Shown here: positions 55,121-64,000 of the stretch, piece after piece
How positions within the stretch are numbered: the stretch's first letter is position 1
Layout: the number at the start of each line of letters is the position of its first letter
Translations under genes and position numbers: made by a program
DNA from: Phallus indusiatus
Taxonomy: Eukaryota; Basidiomycota; Agaricomycetes; Phallales; Phallaceae
NCBI GenBank assembly: GCA_027605045.1
Contig: JAQFWX010000076.1
Location: forward strand, 62,001 to 126,000
Reading direction: 5' to 3'
Length of the DNA stretch: 64,000 nucleotides
Notes under the pieces: generated by a model
Told to the model about the DNA's origin: nothing
Database searches by the model: none
Seen by the model: only the letters and a program-made list of their open reading frames with translations

Positions 55121-55807
55121 TCTCGTATCAATGAGCAACGTTCCAAGTTGCTTGCCATATTGTTTTGCATATCCATCCATCCATCCATCTCTTTCTTTCT
55201 CTCTCTCTCTCTTTACTTCCTCATATCACGCATGTAACTCCCTTCCAACACTCATATACGCTAGGCAGAGTATGGCTTACAATGATCAAGGTGAGAGTCC
55301 AGGTTTGAACGGACGATTTTGTCGTTCGACTGTTTGGAATCCTCGTTTTTATGAACTCATGAACGCAATAACAAACCAATACTGATAGTGAGGGATCGTT
55401 AAACGGCCTTCAAATAATCATTGCGTTCAAACCGAGCAAGTAGGCTTTAGGTTATTGTACCGGGAGGAGGAACACTTGCCTGTATATTTTGAGCACTACA
55501 TCATATCTGACATTCAGCATTTCCGTGCAGTTGTATCGTATTTATTATGCACTGAATAAAGTTTCGTCCTTGATTTGATACGCCATGCAGAGGAGTCGAA
55601 ATTTGTGTCCGTTATTGCAAGGACCACCACGCGTGCCTGCGTTGTCTCCCGTCCATCATTCCGTCTCTCAGGACAAGAACACTGACATGAACTGAGTGAG
55701 AGTATAATACATTGGCAGAATACTCAAGGAATACTTACCTCGGAAACCGCCGTACGATCAGTGTTCTATATTCAACACAAGGCTGCCACATACTTATATC
55801 GTGCAGA
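55121..55807. other. Intergenic region with microsatellite, UBX to APC10
   Basis: A (CCAT)n run followed by (CT)n lies at about 55171-55213. No gene is recognised. The frame at 55271-55385 (MAYNDQGESPGLNG) shows no recognisable feature. Confidence 0.5.
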
Positions 55808-56685
55808 ATGGCATCGGACACGCTTCCGAACAAAGGTAAATAAGAACTTTCCTTCAACTCACTTCGTATCAATCCGATTATCATTCAATCTGACGCTTCT
55901 TTTCTTTCAGGCCTTTCCAAACTTACAACCAACTATCCAGACATTGGCCATTTAGCAAAATGGACTGTTTCCTCACACAAGTTTGGCTTTGGAATCGAAT
56001 GCTTGAGGGATGATGATCCAGACACATTCTGGCAGTCAGTTTCGTTATGTCTTCTTCGCCTAAAGTGTTGTCTCAAGTCGAAGGACGTTTGTTTTCAAAT
56101 CAATACAGTTCGGATGGCCCACAGCCTCATTTTATAACTGTCCAGTTTAGCAAGAAAGTCGCCATACAGGTAAAGTATGTTTCCTCTCCTAGCAGTTCAG
56201 ATTGCGATATTTTCTTTCCTAGAAAATTGCGTTGCATCTCAGCTATCCATGCGATGACTCGTATACTCCAGCGACGCTATGTATCCGTGCTGGAACTGGG
56301 TTGAGCGATTTACAAGACGTTCGTCTCGTCACATTTCAACAGCCCGATGGCTGGTTGTTGTTCGATGTCTATATGGAGCCCTCAGAAGATGGAGGAGTGT
56401 AAATCAATAGGCTCAACTTACTAGAAGGAAAATATTGACATAAGCTTGTCTTATTGCTAGGAAACCTCTTCATGCATACGTGCTTCAGGTCGTCGTTGTA
56501 GCGAACCATATGAATGGAAAGGATACACACATACGCGGTATGAAAGTTTTTGGGCCATTAGAGTAAGTACAGTTATACTTTGAATGGCGGTTGCTGACCT
56601 CTTTCTCAGGACACCATCCGTCGACGGCGACGATCCGTTTCCCTTCAAATCGCGAGCATTCAAAATGTACGAATGTATAAGGTAA
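55808..56685 (+). CDS. APC10: Anaphase-promoting complex subunit APC10/DOC1
   Basis: It is a substrate-receptor subunit of the APC/C ubiquitin ligase. It starts MASDTLPNKG at 55808. The DOC (galactose-binding-like beta) domain reads DIGHLAKWTVSSHKFGFGIE, CLRDDDPDTFWHSDGPQPHF, ITVQFSKKVAIQKIALHLSY, DDSYTPATLCIRAGTGLSDL, VTFQQPDGWLLFDVY, YVLQVVVVANHMNGKDTHIR and GMKVFGP. These include the conserved TFWQ/HSDG and NHMNGKDTHIR motifs. The length of about 190 residues is normal. It ends FKMYECIR, and the IR dipeptide at the very C-terminus is the tail by which APC10 docks on TPR subunits. Five or six exons. Confidence 0.93.
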
Positions 56686-56830
56686 TGAAATTCAAGCCAT
56701 GAAATGAAATCGGGTGCATTTATTTATATACTATATATGTATGCCATCGTGGTATAATCATCAATCAATCATAATCATACCAAGTAGAATGCTCAGATAA
56801 GAAACATGAATATCTAATTTTTTTCCCTTT

Positions 56831-59300
56831 CTACAAAGTATATAAAAACCCAGGATAGCCTTCGATGGGTTTACCACCTTTTTTGACTTGGTTGTTACGA
56901 TAGATGAACCAGATCGAATTCAACACAACTAGAAGTATAAGAAGGCCTTGGAATGCAATTGTAATGGTGATACCCAAGCGATATCTAGGAGAATCTTGTT
57001 GGCGATATGCTGAAGAAGCAAATTCAATGAAGCACAATGCTAATGGGATGGGATCTACGAACCAAGGGATGCTACAATACCACCTTATGACGACGGTGTT
57101 CAATCAATCAATCAATCTAAGAAAAATGGAAGATTCTCACCGACTCCTCCGAATGCGACTTGCATTGCGCTAGCGAAGGCTCGTTTACTTTGTCTCCGGA
57201 TATTATTCGATTGCTACCAGCCACCATTCATATAAGTAATTCCCATTTAAGTGAACGATGAGCCGGCCTTACATATGCAAGCAGTGAAGGGATGTTGCCC
57301 TGAGCACCAGCCAGACCAATAAAGCAGCCAGCAAAACGGACCTAGAGTTAGAGAAATTAAAATTAAAGCAGTTTAAAGCATAGTCCAAGTCCTACAGCAT
57401 TCTTTGGATGGAAAGCTGTCATTGAAAGTCCTGTTATGGCCATGCAAGCTTGCAAGATGATCTGTATAAATAAATAAACTATCTTGAAAACAATCGGAGC
57501 ACGACTATACACACAAAAGGACCACGCAGGCCAGTTCGATCAGATAGCCTACTCATGATCAGAGCAATCAAGCATGCGCATAAACCAGTTGGCGCAATCT
57601 ACGAAAAGAAAATGAGAATGCAGCATCAAGGGGTTAACCGAAACGCATATACCAGAAGCTGAGCGTTCTTGACTGAGAAACCCATACCAACCAAAATAAT
57701 GGGTGTGAAATAACCATACGCATATGTAGCACTGATGGATAAGATAAGCACAAACCATGGGTGGAGACTGCAGTGAGGACGTACAGAGTTGTACACAGAT
57801 ATCCCAAAGAAAAACCTACCGAAGTGATGAGACTAATACCAATGGAAAAAAAAGGGGGGGGGGATGAGAAATACTGTATAATTTTAAATCGCAGGCATAA
57901 CGCAAGCATTTTTCGACGGTCAGAGCATCGTGTTCAGTGTCTGCACGATCAAGCTCAACACGTTCCTTCACGACCTGGGTCTCTTCGTACGTCAAAAAGT
58001 TGTTCTTATCGGGAAAATCTACGATAGCTGTTTACTAATTAGGACCTATATAAACACATGACTAAGAAAGAACCATTGCACGCACCGAAGAAGCCCAGTA
58101 TACTCAAAGAACATGTGATAATGCCTTCGATGATCTATGATCTATGAGTGATTATATACTTCGTTCTTAAAGGGGACTCGGCGCACGAGGATCCATCGCC
58201 AGCCACTGAGATGATCGGCTTTTATTTGACTTAAGCCATAAGCCAGACTGCTGGAGAATGCACCGACAACGACGGAACTGAAAATGAAAGGAATGTTCAG
58301 ACAAAGAGAGAATCAGAAAGAAAGGAGCATTCTGTGAATGCGTACACGAGATAAAAAGCAGCTAAACGGGTTTGAACTTCAATCCGGGTATACCAGCAGG
58401 AAATTAACCACACGCAAGCGGGGAAGAATCCTGCCTGTAAAAATGCGGTTAAGAAACAACATGTTGACTAAAGCGAGAGACCTATTTACCTCAAGAATTC
58501 CCAATAAACCACGCAAGGCAGCCATTTGGTTCCATGTCTTGACAAAGCCCATCGAGATCATGATTGCGCCCCAAAGTCTAGAGAGAAAATTTGAGGGGTG
58601 CATATATACAGCACAAAACGGTTATTGACAAGCCTATAGTTCCAAGAAATTTGGAAGCGCCGACCCGACGGAAGACGATATTCGAAGGTATTTCTAGAGA
58701 GTCACAAATAGAAGTGGTTAATATAGTTTTACTCTCGCAGAGTTTAAAAAGAAAATTAATTGAATACACGCCTAGAATGATATATGGTATAAAGAAGACC
58801 AAAGTAGCCAATGAATAGTGGTTTCCGACACCGAGTCGCTGGGAAACGGCGTTGAAGCAGACGGACAGACCATGAAAACATGTGTTTAACGTACAATCTC
58901 GACACCTGCACCGGATATCAAGGCATTTGATAGGTTGTTTCTGTCGATCAAACTGCGAGACACAAAGAAGGCTGAATCAGAAAAGAACAAGCTAGACAAA
59001 AAAAAAACGGATTGACCTGAAAGCATAGATGCTCCCCAGAATTGGGAGTAAGCGTAGATCGACTTTTCGACTATGTACGCAGGCAGAGAAAGAAAGAGAG
59101 AGGTCAGGGGAATAGCTGTGCAATTAAAAGGACTGAATGAATTCATACATTGTCCGGTTCACAAAGGCAAAGTCATCGAGAGGGGTGCTGTGCTTGTTGA
59201 TGTCGGAGAGACTGGCAGAGTCGGGGGACGGGGCTTTCTTGACCTCGTAGTCATTGGGGCGAGGGTCCGAGTTTGAGTCTGACTTGTGAGCCTGATACAT
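56831..59300 (-). CDS. MFS permease of the anion:cation symporter (Dal5/Tna1) family
   Basis: It starts MYQAHKSDSNSDPRPNDYEV at 59300. The cytosolic N-terminus leads to RKVDLRLLPILGSIYAFSLI and DRNNLSNALISGAGVE, the conserved first helix and loop of the family (LLYLLSFLDRSNIGNA type). Later come LVFFIPYIILGV, EIPSNIVFRRVGASKFLGTI, ISMGFVKTWNQMAALRGLLG, the AGFFPA segment and SLSQIKADHLSGWRWIL. FLTYEETQVVKERVELDRAD, YFTPIILVGMGFSVKNAQLL, APTGLCACLIALIMSRLSDR, RFAGCFIGLAGAQGNIPSLL, QSKRAFASAMQVAFGGVG and the tail KKGGKPIEGYPGFLYTL complete it. Twelve helices are expected across a dozen or more exons. Substrates of relatives include nicotinate, allantoate, biotin and pantothenate. The actual substrate cannot be read from sequence. 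Confidence 0.85.
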
Positions 59301-60124
59301 AGACGAAGAACAAGGAGGCAATGCGAAGGAACCCAAGGCCGGACACGGATTGCATGATGAAATAGCTCTACGGTATTTAAGCTCGGGACCAAACCGAAAT
59401 TGAAGGCCCGACAGGAAACACACCCAAAAATAAAAATAAAAATGTAAAAGTATACTAACACGTACAGGACTTTGGGGTTAATAGTTGGGCCTGAAGCTGA
59501 TTAGCTTGTCAGGTTTTTTGGTTTGAATTGCTCCTTTGCTGTCTTTGGCTTGGCTCTGATTCCGTTCTTGCTTCTACTTCTGATCTCAAGTTTCCGACTC
59601 CGGTTGCCGTTTATAGCGGATATCTTTGAAATATTAGGACTTTGGTTACTTTTTTTCTTCCGTCGGGGAATGTCCCAAACGGAGGAGACAGCTGGGAAAT
59701 ATTGCGCATCGGGTTGAGCAAGCGGATCAGGGAAGCACCAGGCTGGGGAAAGGGTGATGACCGCTGACCTGTGGTGACTGGTGACTAACATATGCCGGTG
59801 ACGGGTGAGTGGATGCAGAGAATGACAATAGATGGCAATGTCCCATTTCAACGTCATAGATCATCGTGGACTCTGTGCATCTTCCCTTTGCGGTCGGGAA
59901 GAGTCGCCGAGACACTGAAAGCCAAACCAGATTTATCCGGCAGACCATGGTACCAGATGGTACCCTACACATCGACATCGCTATGCAGGGTGCTGAGAGG
60001 CCTGTTGATTGATGATTCCTATGTACTCCTGGTTGCTAGTACCTGCTAGGGTCGGCTTTCAGTCGAACTGAACTCGGAGCAATTTCCCAATTGTACACAA
60101 GTAGTAAACGGTATATACACTACA
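59301..60124. other. Intergenic, MFS promoter and permease 3' end
   Basis: No gene is recognised. The left half should hold the MFS promoter. Confidence 0.5.
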
Positions 60125-62031
60125 TTACATTTTGACAGATGAACTGGTAGTAGTAGTAGTAATGTCCTCCCTGATCAGCACCACAGGCCCAGCGTATACC
60201 CGTCGGCCCTTGACGAAAAAATACACCAATGAAAATATAATCGTGCACATGTAGATCAGAACATTCCAGTTGAAGTTCGTCGGGTTCACTATCTTTGTCA
60301 TTGGGAAGAAGGTCATCACGAACACGAGAACCAAGAACGCCAGGGCTAAATCATTGATCACCCCTCCCCATCTACCAAGGCTCCATCGTGCTGGAGGCAA
60401 CGGCTCGTGTCGCAATCGTTTTAAACGAACACAAGCAATGCAAATGATGTAGGAGGACAAAAGTGCCGCCGTTCCTAACGATGCAATAGCATTAAACGCG
60501 ACCGTGCTGCCGATATTGATAAGGGAGAGTAGGCATGTGATAGTGAAAGACACAAAAACCGCATTAACAGGAATATCGAGACCAGGCCTGACCTAACGGA
60601 GCCATATGTTAGCAGAGATAAATAAAGAAACAAATAGATAAGCAAATAAAAAGTTTTCCTATCATCAAATCTCACCCGAGATAGAAACGAAGAAAAAGGA
60701 ACACCTTGATCTCGTGCAAATGCAAACAATTGCCGCGATGCGGTAGCCATGTTACTGACGCAACCGCAAAATGTCAAAATGATGAGAATCGCACTCAAGA
60801 TGGCCGTTCCAGCATTAGATTTGGTAGCCGCCTGGAAAACCAATATGTACGGCTGAACTTCAGGATTAGCCAAAATTGTATTGATATCTCCGAGGCAGAA
60901 GCAGAATGTGATGAGCATAACAAATCCCAAAAACCCATTAAGAAAAGTAGTCGCCATCATAGCTCGAGGGAGAACAAGAGACGCATCTCGAATTTCTTCG
61001 GACAAATGTGCGGCTGAGTCAGGCCCTACGAATGCGAAAATGGGCGACAATACTCCAATCAACGTGGACAGTCCAATATTCCCCCACCCTCCTCCATCGG
61101 TGAACTGAGTGAATACCACTTTCGCGGAGTTACGCGGCGCGAGGACCCAAAGCGTGATTAAAATGACGAAGAAGCCGACTATATGCAATACCAATGCAAT
61201 GATTTCCACAAGAGGGAGGCGTTTGACCAAGATGGTGTTGAAAATGAGGGCCAAAAGCGAGACGGCTATTATGAGAAGAGTAGCGTGCCATTGTTCAAAG
61301 ACATAATGAGTATCCATAACAATCAAGAGACTCTGGATCTGGGATGCCGTCAGAAACGCAATGCTGGTGATCCCAGTCTGCCAAGCCAAAACGGCGACCC
61401 ATCCTTGAGGACTTGTATGTGAGAAAGGCTCGGGCGATAAGCAATTGAAAAGAAAAGATGTATACCAGTCATATAGCTCAAAAACCTTTGAGAGCTTTTA
61501 GGGGCGAACTCGGATACCCAATGGTATTGACCACCTGTCGTGGGAGCCATTGAAGCCATCTCGGCCATAGATGCAATCAAGCATGAAAACCCGAACCATG
61601 TCATGATATACATGTATATCAAACCCGCCGTACCGCCATTAACAAGACCGAAGGAGCTCACGCTTGACTTGTCGGGTTAGATGAATGGTCATGAGAACAG
61701 TGCATAATGAAAACTGACGTTAATTGGCCTTCCCAGGTGCTCATTAAAAGACATGTGAATGCGAGAGTAGTGAGAAAGTTGAACATGCGCTATACATACA
61801 TTGACAACCATAGTTTCAGTCACGGGATGAAAATAAAATAAAATACATATAATACAATCGCACCTTCATCTCCTGCTTTCTGCCCAAGCGGTCCATGTCC
61901 TTTTGGTCATTCCAAGAGTTCGAAGCAATATCGGAACTTGACAGTTCGACATCATTGGTATTGATCTCGATCGACTTTGTGGAAAGGCTCGAGTCTTTTT
62001 CCTTCAAACGGGGATTTTCATGGTTCGACAT
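60125..62031 (-). CDS. Amino-acid/GABA permease (APC superfamily)
   Basis: It starts MSNHENPRLKEKDSSLSTKS at 62031. An acidic, hydrophilic N-terminus of about 60 residues ends DRLGRKQEMK. Then SSFGLVNGGTAGLIYMYIMT begins the helices. IASMAEMASMAPTTGGQYHW is the signature of the family, followed by WVAVLAWQTGITSIAFLTAS, VGPDSAAHLSEEIRDASLVL, PRAMMATTFLNGFLGFVMLI, SNMATASRQLFAFARDQGVP and further helices. The protein ends EDITTTTTSSSVKM. The E-M-x-S-x-x-P-T-x-G-G-Q-Y-x-W motif and the SEE-x-x-x-A-S-x-x-x-P motif are those of fungal GABA/choline-type permeases. About 520 residues and 12 helices are expected. Four or more exons. Confidence 0.88.
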
Positions 62032-62358
62032 AATTTTGAGTTGAATTTTGTAAAACCAGTCGGATGGGGATAGAACGAGAAGGGAATTGGCAGCGAGGAT
62101 AGAACCGATCCCTGCAGGGCGCCCTTGATGCCTCAGAGTCTGAGGGGGAAAAAAGAGGCGGATGGGTGATGATGTTATATAGGTTTATGTGAGAATTAGA
62201 AGGTGGGATCTGAGATGATATACGTTGTTTGGAGAAGTAACATGGTAATCTCGGGGGCTCAGTGGTTAACCCAAATTTGTTGACGGTGATCTGGGATTTC
62301 TCATTTAATTTAGCAGACACAGGCACCCGCTATTCCAAGTCCGCGCTTGTGTTTAAAT

Positions 62359-62767
62359 AGGTACCGGGAGTGGGGTAAACTCTTGAGAGACTATTGGAGA
62401 ATGTGGCACGAGTTACTAGACCGGAAACGCCTAGTCGAGGTCAGCAGCCAGTGGCAGCTGCAGTGGGAAGAAGCCTGCCAAAAGGTACCATCAAGAAAGT
62501 CTGAAAGCGCTCTGGATATACATACATACCTATACATACTCACATATATATTTATACATATATTTTGGCTTGTATCAACATCCGGCGCAGTTTCGGAGAG
62601 CCAGACACGAAGATATCAGTAGTTGTGTGTATGAACCTGAGCTTGAACATCCGAGTGCCTGGCCATCACTGAAATTCGAAAATGTCTTGTTGCGGTCTAC
62701 AAATGCCCTGACGATGACGAACTTGCATCAGCAAAAATTTTCAAAAATCTCGCCAACGTTAACTTGA
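62359..62767 (+). pseudogene. Unidentified two-exon coding remnant
   Basis: Two protein-like segments can be joined. RYREWGKLLRDYWRMWHELL and DRKRLVEVSSQWQLQWEEAC run to 62484. After an intron GTACCA...CGCAG, FRRARHEDISSCVYEPELEH, PSAWPSLKFENVL continue to a stop at 62767. The first segment has no ATG of its own before WRM, so an upstream exon is missing or the gene is decayed. It lies in the divergent space between the permease and the coiled-coil gene. No family was recognised. Confidence 0.3.
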
Positions 62768-62887
62768 ATACTATTCCATTGGTCGAGTCCTGATCTAATT
62801 ACGTAACGACCAAGGCACAATTCGCGCGCCACACTGCCGTTGTTACAGGTTGTCGCCTGTTGTCGCTGCTGACCGCACTTTGATCCA

Positions 62888-63867
62888 ATGAATTCCGCTC
62901 CTAGTGGTGAATACCCTGTAGCTCCTTACACCCAGTCCAATAGCTTCGATGATACGCGCGGTTATCCTCAACTCAATAACTTCAATGATGCACGATCGTA
63001 CTTGGATTCTGTTCTAGAATTTTCCCGGAGCGGCGTCGAACATGTTAACAAGTTTTTTTTCAATACCCTTCAAGAGAAGACCAATCATATAGAAGCCCTT
63101 CGTGCAGAGCTCGCTGCCTCTCAAAATGCCGCCGGCTCCCGAATATATAACATGCAGCAGACTATAGCCCAACTCAAAAGACAACTCGACGAAAAAGATA
63201 CTCTCAGAGACCTTACACTCAACAAAAAGATCGCTGAATTCAACCAGCTGCAGCAACATGCTGCTCAGACAAACGCTTTTTATACACAGAAACTTCGTGC
63301 GCTTTCCACAGAGAACGAACAACTAAAGTTCAAGCTAAGTCAAGCTGAACAACTACACCAACGGGAACAACTACAGCTACAACAGTTGCAGAAACAACCC
63401 GTCGCGGACCTTGATTTCAACCTGACAGAAGAACAAAAAGAAAAGCTACAGAAGTACATTGGAGAAGAACTGATTAGGAAACTCACAGAAGGTATTTTAT
63501 ACATTCTTGTGCTTCTCTATTCTCATTTACAATCACCGATAAAGCTAAAGGTCTAATAATCAAAGGACTGCAAGAACGAATGAAAGAGTCTCAGGAACAA
63601 GTAAAGCAACTTCAGAAACGAGTCAGAGAGCTTGAAGAACAACTGGAGGGTGCCAGGACTACAAATGATCACAGTAGCACATCAGACAATCCTGTACGAC
63701 CGCAATCCGTATTACATCCCTATTCGCATGCTGACTGTTAATCGTTTATACAGGCTGATCCACCAGCACCACCAGCACTGACTTCTCAGGACCATGACCA
63801 ATCAAATACCCTCACCGACGAATTAAGTTTAATCAGTCAGCGGCACAATTTTGAAGGTGGTTCGTGA
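62888..63867 (+). CDS. Coiled-coil protein of unknown function
   Basis: It starts MNSAPSGEYPVAPYTQSNSF at 62888. A polar N-terminus (residues 1-45) leads into near-continuous heptads: NTLQEKTNHIEALRAELAAS, MQQTIAQLKRQLDEKDTL, KLRALSTENEQLKFKLSQAE, a Gln/Leu-rich run, and after an intron GLQERMKESQEQVKQLQKRV and RELEEQLEGARTTND. The tail is proline-rich, then ends LISQRHNFEGGS. About 270 residues over three exons. The EQKEKLQKYIGEELIRKLTE segment just before the first intron is the most distinctive. No catalytic domain is present. It is probably a structural or scaffold protein. Confidence 0.75.
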
Positions 63868-64000
63868 TGTGGCGTATCCATCATCATCCTTACGTAGCAT
63901 TGAACAAAGTGGCTTTCCTGCGTTGATGGTATTGCCATTTTCAAAGCTGGAATAACGTTCTCTCTTCCGAAATGGAAAAGAGGCTCGTCATTCTTACTCA

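Noticed and set aside
1..64000. CRISPR array, bacterial operon, phage or secondary-metabolite cluster
   Set aside because: The window is eukaryotic with spliced housekeeping genes. No spaced direct-repeat arrays, polyketide synthase, NRPS or terpene synthase domains were seen.

Overview
The window is nuclear DNA of a filamentous basidiomycete, most likely an Agaricomycete. The genes are split by many introns of about 45-70 nt, intergenic spaces are short, and the protein set is fungal: alpha-aminoadipate lysine synthesis, a Rom2-type Rho GEF, CHMP7, a Dal5/Tna1-type permease, and hAT and LTR elements typical of mushrooms. Almost every gene is a multi-exon model that I assembled by hand from splice signals and protein conservation. 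Gene ends are therefore firmer than individual exon borders.

Bases 1-8,840 are a transposon island. It holds two related solo-LTR families (one LTR nested inside the other with an intact target duplication), a tandemly repeated larger retroelement fragment, two back-to-back long-inverted-repeat elements, and a broken hAT transposase. No host gene is recognisable there.

From 9.6 kb to the end the window is gene-dense. In order: SCPx-type peroxisomal thiolase (-), eIF5 (-), CHMP7 ESCRT-III (+), Rho1 GEF (+), a SAM-domain membrane-anchored protein (-), eIF5A (-), Ras (+), CIA30/NDUFAF1 (-), homoaconitase LYS4 (+), trimethyllysine dioxygenase (-), a possible 57-residue membrane protein (-), DNA polymerase eta (+), a 2.6 kb gene-poor gap, a gamma-glutamylcyclotransferase/class V aminotransferase fusion (-), eIF4B (+), a nuclear cyclophilin (-), a Rap/Rsr1-like GTPase (+), tRNA-Thr (+), UBA4 (+), an ADAL-type deaminase (-), a Med25-like VWA protein (+), a PITH-domain protein (-), a UBX protein (+), APC10 (+), a nicotinate/allantoate-type MFS permease (-), an amino-acid/GABA permease (-) and a coiled-coil protein (+). 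Many neighbours are divergent pairs sharing 105-380 bp, so compact bidirectional promoters are a feature of the locus.

Points of most interest are the in-frame fusion of a gamma-glutamylcyclotransferase to a cysteine-desulfurase-like PLP enzyme, the nested LTRs with an empty-site copy in the same window and CpG-biased decay, three introns that seem to use GC donors, and single frameshifts in three otherwise well conserved genes (thiolase, CHMP7, LYS4). The frameshifts may be assembly indels rather than real lesions. No virus, CRISPR array, rRNA or obvious secondary-metabolite cluster was seen.
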